DNA from: Oscillospiraceae bacterium | GTDB taxonomy: Bacteria; Bacillota; Clostridia; Lachnospirales; Lachnospiraceae | Assembly (NCBI GenBank): GCA_021771715.1 | Contig: JAETOO010000005.1 | Location: 124,001-188,000, forward strand | Reading direction: 5' to 3' | DNA length: 64,000 bases | Shown: piece after piece, positions 26,049-34,354 of the stretch | Layout: each line of letters begins with the position of its first letter | Position numbering within the stretch: position 1 is the first letter of the stretch | Translations under genes and position numbers: made by a program | Notes under the pieces: model-generated | Databases searched by the model: none | Told to the model about the DNA's origin: nothing | What the model saw: only the letters and a program-made list of their open reading frames with translations

Positions 26049-26654
26049 ATGTACATAGAGATACTTACGACGAGCCGCTCGCGCAAGGACCCGTACCGGG
26101 CGTTCCGGCGGTTCCTGTCCGTCCGGCGGACCGGAAAAAACATGTACCGCGTGCAGGCCGAGGAGCAGCAGCTGCGAAAAGTGCGCCGGATCTGCAGGCG
26201 GCGCCACTACGAGCTGGTGCGCACCTACCCGGAAAACCGCGGCCGCAGCGACAGCTACCGGCAGGCCTTCCTGCGCCACTATCCGCGACCCTTCGGCGGC
26301 TACCGCTGCCGGTACTGCCACCGCCGTCTGTCCGACCGCAAGCTGATGATCGACCACATCTATCCCGTCTACCGGGCAAAGACAGGGAACGGTTTCTGGC
26401 TGCGGCTGCTCGGCATCGACGACGTAAACGACATCCGCAACCTCGCCCCCGCCTGCCGTCGCTGCAACACAAAAAAAGGCAGAAGCGCCGGCATCTGGAT
26501 CCTCCGGGCGATCCTTGGAAAATACGAACTCTACTGGATCGTGCGCCGATTGCTGCAGGCAGCAATCATACTTGCCCTCCTTCTTGCAGGCCAGAGACTT
26601 TTGCTGATGGTACAGAGCGGCCAGGGACTGACATCCATCTTTCCAATGCAATAA
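26049..26654 (+). CDS. HNH-type nuclease-like protein with C-terminal hydrophobic segment
   Basis: The 201-residue protein has a zinc-ribbon HNH core: Cys87 and Cys90 (CRYCHRRLS), Asp102-His103 (MIDHIYPVYR), NDIRNLAPACRRCNTKKG with the second CxxC. The start is very basic. Residues about 165-190 (YWIVRRLLQAAIILALLLAG) form a likely membrane helix, unusual for an HNH nuclease. The final 10 residues and stop are the first unit of a 41-bp tandem array, so the natural C-terminus may have been altered. Substrate unknown; no restriction, phage or toxin partner is adjacent. Confidence 0.75.
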   Translation: MYIEILTTSRSRKDPYRAFRRFLSVRRTGKNMYRVQAEEQQLRKVRRICRRRHYELVRTYPENRGRSDSYRQAFLRHYPRPFGGYRCRYCHRRLSDRKLMIDHIYPVYRAKTGNGFWLRLLGIDDVNDIRNLAPACRRCNTKKGRSAGIWILRAILGKYELYWIVRRLLQAAIILALLLAGQRLLLMVQSGQGLTSIFPMQ

Positions 26655-26870
26655 AGAGGTCCAGGGACTGACGCCCATCTTTCCAATGCAATAAAGAGTC
26701 TCCAGGGACTGACGCTCATCTTTCCAATGCAATAAAGAGTTTCCGGGGACTGACGCTCATCTTTCCAATGCAATAAAGAGTCTCCAGGGACTGACGCCCA
26801 TCTTCCCAATGCAATAAAGAGTCTCCGGAGACTGACGCCCATCTTTCCAATGCAATAAAGGATCTCCAGG
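26621..26870. repeat. 40-41-bp tandem repeat, six units, starting in the HNH gene
   Basis: Units begin at 26621, 26661, 26702, 26743, 26784, 26825 and a last partial at 26866. The core is CCAGGGACTGACGC then CATCTTTCCAATGCAATAAAG. The first unit encodes the last residues and TAA of the HNH gene; each unit repeats that TAA. It is contiguous with no spacers. The stretch 26871-26910 leads into the palindromic element. Confidence 0.92.
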
Positions 26871-26910
26871 GCCTATCAGCGATCTTAGCCGCAGATTACC
26901 ATTCGCCCAA

Positions 26911-27171
26911 CCACTGTCAGAGAAGATTGCAGGGCCGCCGGAACGCGACTATAGCGAGTCTTTACAAGCACTTGGGTCTCAGAAGGTCGGAGCATCTGTA
27001 AAAATCCTGCCTTCCGGCAGGATTTTTAGCCGGCTCTGTCTGAGAAAAATGTGCATCCGGCACATTTTTCGAGTTGCCGGCGGCAGATGCGCAGACCTTC
27101 TGAGACCCTAGTACTTGTAGACGAGCGATTCGGAGCGTTCCGGCGGCCCTGCAATCTTCTCGTCCGTTTTA
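26911..27171. mobile_element. 262-bp palindromic non-coding element, copy 2
   Basis: This is the second copy of the element at 5809-6070, in the same orientation and about 85 to 90 percent identical. The left and right arms again form a long stem, and the two inner hairpins are kept (AAAAATCCTGC / GCAGGATTTTT and AAAAATGTGC / GCACATTTTT). Several differences between copies are paired, for example the ends of the second hairpin and the AAGGTC/GACCTT pair of the outer stem, which supports a conserved fold. Confidence 0.8.
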
Positions 27172-27224
27172 GCGACATCCGTTTTAGCGACATCCGTTTT
27201 AGCGACATCCGTTTTAGCCACATC
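27165..27224. repeat. 15-bp tandem repeat, four units
   Basis: CGTTTTAGCGACATC is repeated at 27165, 27180, 27195 and 27210, with one substitution in the last unit. The first unit overlaps the right end of the palindromic element, so the array appears to be an expansion at the element border. Confidence 0.95.
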
Positions 27225-27244
27225 CTGTTTATCTAAAAAAACAC

Positions 27245-27303
27245 TTGACAACCCCAGAATCCGAGTTATAATAGACTCAAACATATGAATAATTGTTCAT
27301 ATG
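27245..27303 (+). promoter_or_regulatory. Promoter and SmtB/CadC-type operator of the metal-efflux operon
   Basis: TTGACA (27245) and TATAAT (27267) are perfect matches with 16-bp spacing. A near-perfect 22-bp inverted repeat at 27282-27303 has half-sites CATATGAA and TTCATATG and covers the likely transcription start. ATATGAAnnnnnnTTCATAT is the known form of SmtB/CadC-family operators, so the ArsR-type protein at 29565-29927 is the likely repressor, released by Zn, Cd or a similar metal. Confidence 0.85.
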
Positions 27304-27345
27304 AAATACCATGAGAACTAATCAAAAGGAAAGGATGGCCCCAAG

Positions 27346-27564
27346 ATGAAGAAGACGTACAAGATTGATGTGGACTGCGCAAACTGTGCAAACAAGATGG
27401 AGGATGCCGCGAAAAAGACCACCGGTGTCAAGGACGCCACAGTAAACTTCATGACCCTGAAGATGATCGTGGAGTTTGAGGACGGACAGGACCCGAAGAC
27501 CGTCATGCAGGAGGTTCGGAAGAACTGCAAAAAGGTCGAGGACGACTGCGAGATTTTCCTGTAA
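27346..27564 (+). CDS. Heavy-metal-associated (HMA) domain protein
   Basis: The 72-residue protein is a single ferredoxin-like HMA domain with metal ligands Cys11 and Cys14 in DVDCANCANKM. It probably hands metal to, or takes it from, the P-type ATPase encoded 46 bp downstream. That ATPase has no HMA domain of its own, so this looks like a detached N-terminal domain. First gene after the operator. Confidence 0.9.
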   Translation: MKKTYKIDVDCANCANKMEDAAKKTTGVKDATVNFMTLKMIVEFEDGQDPKTVMQEVRKNCKKVEDDCEIFL

Positions 27565-27610
27565 AGCAGAGAGCCAGACCGCGCAGCGGATGGCGAGGGA
27601 GGTCGGAGAG

Positions 27611-29479
27611 ATGAGCAAAAAGCAGAAAAAGATGCTGATTCGTATCCTTGTGGCAGCGGCGCTGATGATTCTTCTGCCGTTTCTTCCACTGAAAGGCTAT
27701 CTAGAGTTTGCACTGTTTATGGTGCCGTACCTGGTGATCGGATACGATATCCTGATCAAGGCAGGGAAAGGGATTCGGAACAGACAGGTATTTGACGAGA
27801 ATTTCCTGATGGCAGTCGCGACGCTCGGCGCGATCCTGCTGCGCGACTACAAGGAAGGCGTCGCCGTCATGCTGTTCTATCAGGTCGGCGAACTGTTCCA
27901 GAGCTATGCGGTCGGGAAGAGCAGGCGGAATATCAGTGATCTGATGGATATCCGCCCGGACTATGCGAATGTGGAGATCGACGGCAAGCTGGAGCAGGTG
28001 GACCCGGATGAGGTCGAGATCGGCACGACGATCATCGTGCAGCCGGGCGAGAAGGTGCCGATCGACGGCGTGATCCTGGAGGGAAAGACTTCTCTGAATA
28101 CGAGTGCGCTGACCGGTGAGAGCCTGCCGCGCGAGGCGGCGGAGGGCGACGAGGTCATCAGCGGCTGCATCAACATGACCGGCCTGCTCCGCATCCGCAC
28201 GACGAAGGAATTCGGGGAGTCGACCGTCTCAAAGATCCTGGAGCTCGTGGAAAATTCCAGCTCGCGCAAGTCGCGGTCGGAGAATTTCATATCCAGATTT
28301 GCGCGGATCTACACCCCTGCGGTCTGCTACGGAGCGCTCGCGCTTGCAGTGCTCCCACCGCTCGTGCGGCTTCTGTTTCTGGGGCTCTCCCCGGAGTGGG
28401 GCGACTGGATCTACCGCGCCCTGACCTTCCTCGTCATCAGCTGCCCGTGCGCGCTGGTGATCAGCATCCCGCTGAGCTTTTTTGCCGGAATCGGAGGAGC
28501 CAGCAAGGAAGGGGTGCTCGTGAAGGGGTCCAATTACCTTGAGACGCTCTCGCAGACGAAGCTGGTCGTGTTCGACAAGACCGGGACGATGACGCAGGGA
28601 GTCTTTGAGGTCAGCGGCGTCCACCACAGCAGCATGGAGGACAAGAAGCTGCTCGAGTACGCGGCGCTCGCCGAGAGTGCCTCCTCGCACCCGATCAGCA
28701 AGAGTCTGCAGCGCGCCTACGGGGAACCGCTCGACCGCAGCAGGGTCTCCGACATCGAGGAAATCAGCGGAAACGGCGTGACGGCAAAGGTCGACAGCAG
28801 GCTGGTTGCGGCCGGAAATGCGAAGCTGATGCGGCGGCTCGGCGTGAATTATCAGGAGTGTCACCACGTCGGGACGGTCGTGCACATCGCGATCGACGGG
28901 GCGTACGCGGGCCACATCCTGATCTCGGATGTGATCAAGCCGCACGCAAAGCAGGCGATCGCAAATCTGAAAAAATCGGGCGTCACAAGGACGATCATGC
29001 TGACCGGCGACATGAAAAAGGTCGCGGATCAGGTCGCGGCGGAGCTCGGGATCGACGAGGTCCACTCGGAGCTGCTGCCGGCGGATAAGGTGGCGAAAGT
29101 CGAGGAGCTGCTCGCGGGCAAGGGACCGAAGGAAAAGCTCGCGTTTGTGGGGGACGGCATCAACGATGCCCCGGTGCTCTCGCGGGCGGACATCGGAATC
29201 GCGATGGGGGCGATGGGCTCCGACGCGGCGATCGAGGCGGCGGACATTGTGCTGATGGACGATGACCCGCTGAAGATCGCGAAGGCGATCCGGATTTCAA
29301 GAAAATGCCTCCGCATCGTCTATGAGAACATTTATTTCGCGATCGGCGTCAAGCTGTTCTGCCTGGCACTCGGCGCGCTTGGCATTGCGAATATGTGGAT
29401 GGCCATCTTTGCGGATGTCGGTGTCATGGTGATCGCAGTTCTGAATGCGATCCGGGCGCTGTTCGTGAAGAATCTGTAG
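27611..29479 (+). CDS. Heavy metal P1B-type ATPase (Cd/Zn/Co class)
   Basis: The 622-residue membrane ATPase exports a soft divalent metal. The ion-binding CPC motif is at about 278-280 (SCPCALVISIPLSFF), the phosphorylated Asp is about 322 in DKTGTMTQG, SSHPIS carries the His-Pro pair of P1B pumps, and the hinge is GDGINDAPVLSRADIGIAMG. About eight membrane helices are expected. The N-terminal HMA domain is missing and supplied by the preceding gene. CPC followed by the ISIPLSF context fits Zn/Cd-type ZntA/CadA better than Cu pumps. ATG 27611 follows GGAGAG. Confidence 0.92.
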   Translation: MSKKQKKMLIRILVAAALMILLPFLPLKGYLEFALFMVPYLVIGYDILIKAGKGIRNRQVFDENFLMAVATLGAILLRDYKEGVAVMLFYQVGELFQSYAVGKSRRNISDLMDIRPDYANVEIDGKLEQVDPDEVEIGTTIIVQPGEKVPIDGVILEGKTSLNTSALTGESLPREAAEGDEVISGCINMTGLLRIRTTKEFGESTVSKILELVENSSSRKSRSENFISRFARIYTPAVCYGALALAVLPPLVRLLFLGLSPEWGDWIYRALTFLVISCPCALVISIPLSFFAGIGGASKEGVLVKGSNYLETLSQTKLVVFDKTGTMTQGVFEVSGVHHSSMEDKKLLEYAALAESASSHPISKSLQRAYGEPLDRSRVSDIEEISGNGVTAKVDSRLVAAGNAKLMRRLGVNYQECHHVGTVVHIAIDGAYAGHILISDVIKPHAKQAIANLKKSGVTRTIMLTGDMKKVADQVAAELGIDEVHSELLPADKVAKVEELLAGKGPKEKLAFVGDGINDAPVLSRADIGIAMGAMGSDAAIEAADIVLMDDDPLKIAKAIRISRKCLRIVYENIYFAIGVKLFCLALGALGIANMWMAIFADVGVMVIAVLNAIRALFVKNL

Positions 29480-29505
29480 GGAAAAGATACGGACCGGATC
29501 TCCTC

Positions 29506-29534
29506 TTGCAGGAATCCGGTTCGTGCTGTATAGT
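29506..29534 (+). promoter_or_regulatory. Possible internal promoter for the arsR-type gene
   Basis: TTGCAG (29506) and TATAGT (29529) are 17 bp apart. An inverted repeat ACCGGAT/ATCCGGT overlaps the -35 element and spacer, which could be a regulatory site or part of a weak terminator of the ATPase gene. Confidence 0.5.
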
Positions 29535-29564
29535 AGAGAGAAAGCGATGGAAAGGAGACGGAAC

Positions 29565-29927
29565 ATGGCTCTGAGAGAGAATGAATGCTGTGAGGAGATC
29601 GAGGTACACGAGGGGCTTTTGAAGATTGTGCGCGAGACGATGCCGGAGGAGACCGAGCTGTATGATCTCGCGGAGCTGTTTAAGGTGTTCGGGGATTCCA
29701 CGCGGATCCGGATTCTGTTTGTGCTGTTCGAGGCGGAGGTGTGCGTCTGTGATCTCGCGGAGGCGCTTTCCATGACGCAGTCTGCGATCTCGCACCAGCT
29801 GCGGATCCTGAAGCAGAGCAGGCTGGTGAAGAGCCGCAGGGAGGGGAAATCCATCTTTTACTCTCTGGCGGACGAGCATGTGCGCACGATCATCGCACAG
29901 GGACAGGAGCATATCGAGGAGAGCTGA
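29565..29927 (+). CDS. ArsR/SmtB-family metal-sensing repressor
   Basis: The 120-residue winged-helix protein has the alpha-3 metal motif EVCVCDLAEAL, the cysteine pair of CadC-type sensors, the recognition helix SMTQSAISHQLRILKQS and the wing SRREGKSIFYSL. A His in DEHVRTIIAQGQEHIEE suggests an alpha-5 site as well. It probably represses the operon through the operator at 27282-27303. ATG 29565 follows AAAGGAG. Confidence 0.9.
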   Translation: MALRENECCEEIEVHEGLLKIVRETMPEETELYDLAELFKVFGDSTRIRILFVLFEAEVCVCDLAEALSMTQSAISHQLRILKQSRLVKSRREGKSIFYSLADEHVRTIIAQGQEHIEES

Positions 29928-30041
29928 GGGACGGATGTTCGCTCAAGACAGGATGAGGCTTCGCAGGTGTGACGAAGCAACGGTCAGAGGGAGATATGGG
30001 CGTTCTCCTGAGGCAGGATGTGTCAGCAGAGAATAACAGAA

Positions 30042-30081
30042 AAGCGGATCCGGATGTCTGTTGTCAGAACCGGATCCGCTT
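30042..30081 (-). terminator. Terminator of the Gx transporter gene
   Basis: AAGCGGATCCGG and CCGGATCCGCTT form a 12-bp stem around a 16-nt loop, followed on the minus strand by TTTCTGTT. The distal arm overlaps the last codons of the gene. Confidence 0.7.
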
Positions 30082-30606
30082 CTCTGTCTCCGCTGTCACG
30101 ATCCCGATCAGAAGACCGGTGAGGACACCCGAGACGAGCAATGCAGGCGCATAGTAGACGAGCGAGGTGTTCTCGACGATCAGCATCGCGATGAGCAGCT
30201 GTCCGAGGTTGTGTGAGACGCCGCCCAGGACGCTGATCAGGATGGCGGAGAAGTCCGTTTTCTGTTTCGCGAAGGCCATGACCGCGAGGCTCAGCGCAGC
30301 GCCGGCCAGGCTGTAGACGATGCCGAAGAGGCTGCCGAAGAGAAAGCCGATGATCAGGATCCGGAGGACGGAGACGAGTGCGGCCTCCTTCCAGGAGTAG
30401 CGGATCAGGAGGAAGAGCACGGCGAGGTTTGCCAGGCCGAGCTTGACGCCCGGGATCCCGACGAAGACGGGGATCAGCGACTCGATGTAGCCCAGGATGG
30501 ATGCGAGGGCAGTGAACAGGCCTAAGTAGGCAATTTTGTAGTAATCGTGTCTCATAGGAGTATGCAGCAGCGCCGGCGGATGTGCCGGCGTTTTCCTTTC
30601 TTTCAT
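30064..30606 (-). CDS. Gx transporter family membrane protein
   Basis: The 180-residue protein has five to six membrane helices and the family pattern YLGLFTALASILGYIESLIPVFVGIPGVKLGLANLAVLFLL (seen in pieces), SVLGGVSHNLGQLLIAM. Gx_transp proteins (also named heptaprenyl diphosphate synthase component I) are predicted transporters of unknown substrate. The start is uncertain: ATG 30606 gives a basic extra 17 residues, while ATG 30555 gives a start closer to typical members. A GCCGGC/GCCGGC hairpin lies between the two, which could hide or expose the start. Confidence 0.82.
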   Translation of the reverse strand: MKERKTPAHPPALLHTPMRHDYYKIAYLGLFTALASILGYIESLIPVFVGIPGVKLGLANLAVLFLLIRYSWKEAALVSVLRILIIGFLFGSLFGIVYSLAGAALSLAVMAFAKQKTDFSAILISVLGGVSHNLGQLLIAMLIVENTSLVYYAPALLVSGVLTGLLIGIVTAETEKRIRF

Positions 30607-30636
30607 AAAATATACGGCATTTCACAAGATGACGGT

Positions 30637-30768
30637 ATTCCATTGCGCTGCAATGTACATTGCAGAAATATTCCATTGCGCCGCGTTGTGCACCGCAGAA
30701 ATATTCCGTCGCGCCGCGTTGTGCATCGCAGAAATATTCCGTCGCGCTGTGTCGTACACTGTAGGAAT
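30637..30768. repeat. 33-bp tandem repeat, four units, intergenic
   Basis: Four units at 30637, 30670, 30703 and 30736 share ATTCC(A/G)TTGCGCCGCG then TTGTGCA and GCAGAAAT. The array lies between the divergent Gx and GH42 genes. Because the period is 33 bp, several frames stay open through it, but none has a supported start. The rest of 30607-30948 holds the GH42 promoter and nothing else recognised. Confidence 0.92.
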
Positions 30769-30876
30769 CTGGATGTAACGCGTCCTTTGGTGACTGGCAG
30801 CACATCTCTCGGGATGCCGGAAGTGCGAACGATAACAGTCTAGCATATTCGCAGAGGAAAAGCAAGAAATCTGAGC

Positions 30877-30905
30877 TTGCGCGGGGGAAGAGTGTCTCTT
30901 ATAAT
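30877..30905 (+). promoter_or_regulatory. Promoter of the GH42 beta-galactosidase gene
   Basis: TTGCGC (30877) and TATAAT (30900) with 17-bp spacing are 44 bp before the start at 30949. Confidence 0.65.
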
Positions 30906-30948
30906 AAAAGCAACACAGAAAAAAATACGTTTGTATCAGGAGGACTGT

Positions 30949-32970
30949 ATGGATAAGCTGTTGTATGGAATTGCGTATTATGATGAGTACATGCCGTGTG
31001 ACCGGCTCGCCGAGGACGTGCGGATGATGAAGGCGGCGGGGATCAACGTCGTGCGGATCGCGGAGTCGACGTGGAGCACGCATGAGCCGCAGGAGGGCGT
31101 GTTTGATTTCAGCCATGTGACGCGCGTGCTGGACGCGATGGAGGAGGCGGGAATCTCCGTGATCGTCGGGACGCCGACGTACGCGGTGCCGACCTGGATG
31201 GTAAAGCTGCACCCGGACATTCTGGCGACGACCAGGGAAGGGCGCGGACTCTACGGCCCGCGGCAGATCATGGATATCACACACCCGGCCTACCTCTTCT
31301 ACGCGGAGCGGATCATCCGCAGACTGATGGAGGTGACGGCACATAGGAAGTGCGTGATCGGGTTCCAGCTCGACAATGAGACAAAGTATTATGGCACGGC
31401 GGGGCCGAATGTGCAGGAGCGCTTTGTCAAGTATCTGAGAAAGAAATTCCGGGACGATCTGGATGCGATGAACCGCGAGTTCGGTCTGGATTACTGGAGC
31501 AACCGGATCAATGCGTGGGAGGATTTCCCGGATGTGCGCGGGACGATCAACGGCAGCCTGGGCGCGGAGTTTCAGAAGTTCCAGCGGACGCTGGTGGACG
31601 AGTTTCTGATGTGGCAGTCAGGAATCGTGCGGGAGTATGCGCGCGAGGATCAGTTTATCACGCACAATTTTGACTTTGACTGGCGCGGCTACACGTACGG
31701 CGTGCAGCCGCAGGTGGATCACAAGCACGCGGCGCGGGCGCTGACGGTGGCCGGGGCGGACATCTACCATCCGACCCAGGACGATCTGACCGGGGCGGAG
31801 ATCGCGTTCGGCGGGGATCTGACGCGCTCCCTGAAGAACGACAACTACCTGATTCTCGAGACGGAGGCGCAGGGCTTTCCGTGCTGGATGCCGTACGACG
31901 GCCAGCTGCGGCTGCAGGCGTTCAGCCATCTGGCGAGCGGCGCCAACATGGTGGAATACTGGCACTGGCATTCGATCCACAACTCGTTCGAGACGTACTG
32001 GAAGGGGCTTTTGAGCCACGACTTTAAGGAGAATGAGACGTACCGGGCGGCGAAGGAGATCGGAAGGGAGTTTGCCGAGCTGAGCCCCCACCTGGTCAAT
32101 CTGAAAAAGCACAACCGCGTGGCAATGCTGCTCAGCAACGAGTCGCTGACGGCGCTGCAGTGGTTCCCGATCAATCTGGCGTCCGGCGACGCGCCGCTTG
32201 GCTACAATGAGGTCGTCCGCTACGTCTACGACCAGCTGTACCGCCTGAACGTGGAGTGCGACGTGCTCTGGCCGGAGGCGACGCGGGAGGATCTGGCGGC
32301 CTACGACCTGCTCGTCGTGCCGGCACTGTACGCGGCGCCCGAGCGGCTGCTGCAGGACATCAGCGACTACGTGGAGCAGGGCGGCCACCTGCTGGCGACG
32401 TTCAAGACCGCGTTTGCAGACGAGCACCTGAAGGTCTACCACGACGCGCAGCCGCACCTCCTGGATCGCTGCCTCGGGATATCCTACAGCCACTTTACGT
32501 ATCCGAAGCAGCTGCGCTTGAAGTCCGACACCTATACCTGCGCGGACACCGGGGTGCGGAACTTCCTCGAGCTGGTCAACCCGGCGGGCGATCAGGTGCA
32601 GGTGCTCGCGTCCTACGACCACCCGAGCTGGGGAAAATTCGCGGCCGTCACGCGGAACCGATTCGGCAGGGGCAGCGCGACGTACCTGGGCTGCTGGACC
32701 GGCGACGAGCTGCTCCGGGAGATCCTGCTTGACGTGCTGAAGGATGCCGGCCTTGGCGAGACGCTTTCGGACACCGGGTTCCCGGTGATCCTCCGCCGCG
32801 GCACCAACGGGCTCGGCAAAGAGATCGTGTACTATCTGAATTATTCCGGCGAGGCGCAGACCGTGACGTACCGCGGGGCGGACGGAGTGGAGCTTTTGAA
32901 ACGTGAGCCGGTGACAGACGGCCATCCGCTTGCGCTTGGCGCATGGGATCTGAAGATTGTAGAGCGGTAA
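30949..32970 (+). CDS. GH42-family beta-galactosidase
   Basis: The 673-residue protein is a glycoside hydrolase of family 42, cutting beta-galactosides in the cytosol. The N-terminal barrel has IAYYDEYMP and NVVRIAESTWSTHEP; the acid/base Glu is about residue 144 in GFQLDNETKYYG, and the nucleophile is in ILETEAQGF (about residue 304-306). A Cys-independent trimerization/amidotransferase-like domain follows (LLVVPALYA, GGHLLATFKTAF). No signal peptide. ATG 30949 follows AGGAGG. No sugar transporter is adjacent; the nearest is the GPH-type transporter at 38.7 kb. Confidence 0.92.
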   Translation: MDKLLYGIAYYDEYMPCDRLAEDVRMMKAAGINVVRIAESTWSTHEPQEGVFDFSHVTRVLDAMEEAGISVIVGTPTYAVPTWMVKLHPDILATTREGRGLYGPRQIMDITHPAYLFYAERIIRRLMEVTAHRKCVIGFQLDNETKYYGTAGPNVQERFVKYLRKKFRDDLDAMNREFGLDYWSNRINAWEDFPDVRGTINGSLGAEFQKFQRTLVDEFLMWQSGIVREYAREDQFITHNFDFDWRGYTYGVQPQVDHKHAARALTVAGADIYHPTQDDLTGAEIAFGGDLTRSLKNDNYLILETEAQGFPCWMPYDGQLRLQAFSHLASGANMVEYWHWHSIHNSFETYWKGLLSHDFKENETYRAAKEIGREFAELSPHLVNLKKHNRVAMLLSNESLTALQWFPINLASGDAPLGYNEVVRYVYDQLYRLNVECDVLWPEATREDLAAYDLLVVPALYAAPERLLQDISDYVEQGGHLLATFKTAFADEHLKVYHDAQPHLLDRCLGISYSHFTYPKQLRLKSDTYTCADTGVRNFLELVNPAGDQVQVLASYDHPSWGKFAAVTRNRFGRGSATYLGCWTGDELLREILLDVLKDAGLGETLSDTGFPVILRRGTNGLGKEIVYYLNYSGEAQTVTYRGADGVELLKREPVTDGHPLALGAWDLKIVER

Positions 32971-32979
32971 GGGTTCTTT

Positions 32980-33018
32980 GGGGGACCGTTCGATCCTGGC
33001 GGAATGGTCCCCCCTTTC
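32980..33018 (+). terminator. Terminator after the beta-galactosidase gene
   Basis: GGGGGACC and GGTCCCCC form an 8-bp stem followed by CTTTCT, 10 bp after the stop codon. Confidence 0.8.
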
Positions 33019-33052
33019 TGGGCTGTAAAGAGCGGTAAAATTCGTCCGGGAC

Positions 33053-33081
33053 TTGACAATCTTCGCCTGTCGTTTTACAAT
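33053..33081 (+). promoter_or_regulatory. Promoter of the riboswitch-controlled ABC operon
   Basis: TTGACA (33053) and TACAAT (33076) are 17 bp apart, immediately upstream of the cobalamin riboswitch. Confidence 0.85.
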
Positions 33082-33089
33082 AAATGAGT

Positions 33090-33275
33090 ATTTTATCTCA
33101 ATTACAAGAGCAACAAGTTTCCGGTAAAACGGAATGAAAAGGGAAACCGGTGTGAATCCGGTACGGTCCCGCCACTGTGAGAGGGAGTCCTCTGTCGGTA
33201 TGCCATTGCGCGAGCGAGAAGGCGGCAGAGAGCGAAGAACTTGAGTCAGGAGACCTGCTTGTGCTGAATCGGCTG
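33090..33275 (+). promoter_or_regulatory. Cobalamin (B12) riboswitch
   Basis: The leader contains the cobalamin riboswitch core in order: GAAAAGGGAAACCGGTGTGAATCCGG (33135-33160, split motif), the B12 box region GTCCCGCCACTGTGA (ending 33180) and the downstream AGTCAGGAGACCTGC (33244-33258). It is followed by an intrinsic terminator at 33320, so B12 binding probably ends transcription early and represses the ABC importer genes. Confidence 0.93.
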
Positions 33276-33319
33276 AGTTATTCTTACGGTGGATGAGAAG
33301 GACTGGTGATATGTCTGCG

Positions 33320-33349
33320 AATGCGTCCGTAACTGGACGCATTTTTTTT
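33320..33349 (+). terminator. Intrinsic terminator serving the cobalamin riboswitch
   Basis: AATGCGTCC and GGACGCATT form a 9-bp stem with a six-base loop and a run of eight T. It lies 62 bp before the first structural gene and after the riboswitch, as expected for an attenuation platform. Confidence 0.9.
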
Positions 33350-33410
33350 ACCTCTGATCGGTCCTCTCTTGGCGGCAGCTCTGCATTCCCAGTTTTCGGA
33401 GGTGGACAGA

Positions 33411-34349
33411 ATGGACAAAAGACAATGCTGCAGAAGACTTCTGCAGATCGCGGTCGTGCTGGTCGGGATCAGTTTTCTGACCTTTGCGCTCACCTACCTC
33501 GCGCCCGGAGATCCGGTGCGCTCCATGTATGCGGCGAACGGCACAATCCCAAGCGAGGCGGTGCTGCAGCAGACGCGGGAGGAGATGGGGCTGAACCGGC
33601 CCTTCCTGGTGCAGTATTTTGACTGGCTGACGGGCTGCCTGCGCGGCGACTTCGGCAGATCCTACTCGCTGAAAAAGCCGGTGGCCGAGCTGCTTGCGGC
33701 GAGACTCTGGCCCACCTTGAAGCTGTCGCTGCTGTCCCTGCTTTTGATGCTTCTGTTCGCGGTCCCGTTCGGGATGCTCTCCGCCGTCTACAAAGGGAAG
33801 CCGGTCGATTACCTCGTGCGCGGGTGCACCTTCTTCGGGGTGTCGATGCCGAATTTCTGGGTCGGGCTGCTGCTCCTCTACGTCGTGGCGCTCGAGCTGA
33901 AGCTGGTCCCGGTCGTGTCCTCCGGGAAGGGCTTCGACAAACTCATTCTGCCCGCGGTCACGCTCGCGTTTGCGATGGCGGCCAAGTATACGCGCCAGGT
34001 GCGCACCGCCGTGCTCGAGGAGCTGAATCAGGACTACGTGGCAGGGGCGCGTGCGCGCGGGATCAGAGAGCGCACGATCCTCTGGAGGCACGTCTTCCCG
34101 AACGCCCTGCTCCCGCTGATCACGATGCTCGGGCTCTCGCTTGGCTCGCTGCTCGGGGGCACCGCGGTCGTCGAGGTGATTTTTTCCTACCCGGGCCTCG
34201 GCAATCTGGCGATCAAGGCGATTCAGGCGATGGATTATCCGCTGATCCAAGGCTACGTGCTCTGGACTGCGCTGATCTACATGGCGCTGAATCTTCTGGT
34301 CGACATTTCCTACAACTATGTGGATCCGCGGATCAGGGAAAAGAGGTAA
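33411..34349 (+). CDS. ABC transporter permease, DppB/NikB type
   Basis: The 312-residue protein has about six membrane helices with TYLAPGDPVRSMY at the N-terminus, GMLSAVYKGKPVDYLVR and the coupling-helix EAA motif YVAGARARGIRERTILWRHVFPNALLPLIT. It belongs to the peptide/nickel permease family. First gene behind the cobalamin riboswitch; ATG 33411 follows GGAGGT. Confidence 0.9.
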   Translation: MDKRQCCRRLLQIAVVLVGISFLTFALTYLAPGDPVRSMYAANGTIPSEAVLQQTREEMGLNRPFLVQYFDWLTGCLRGDFGRSYSLKKPVAELLAARLWPTLKLSLLSLLLMLLFAVPFGMLSAVYKGKPVDYLVRGCTFFGVSMPNFWVGLLLLYVVALELKLVPVVSSGKGFDKLILPAVTLAFAMAAKYTRQVRTAVLEELNQDYVAGARARGIRERTILWRHVFPNALLPLITMLGLSLGSLLGGTAVVEVIFSYPGLGNLAIKAIQAMDYPLIQGYVLWTALIYMALNLLVDISYNYVDPRIREKR

Positions 34350-34354
34350 GTGGT

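Noticed and set aside
26621-26870. Possible CRISPR array
   Set aside because: Units are contiguous with no unique spacers and the first unit is part of a gene; the same holds for 511-676, 3140-3405 and 46594-46713.
26049-30606. A defence island around the HNH gene
   Set aside because: No restriction, toxin-antitoxin, Cas or other defence genes flank it; neighbours are dtd and a metal-efflux operon.
30603-30803. Small repeat protein encoded through the 33-bp array
   Set aside because: The frame is open only because the period is a multiple of three; no supported start or ribosome binding site on either strand.
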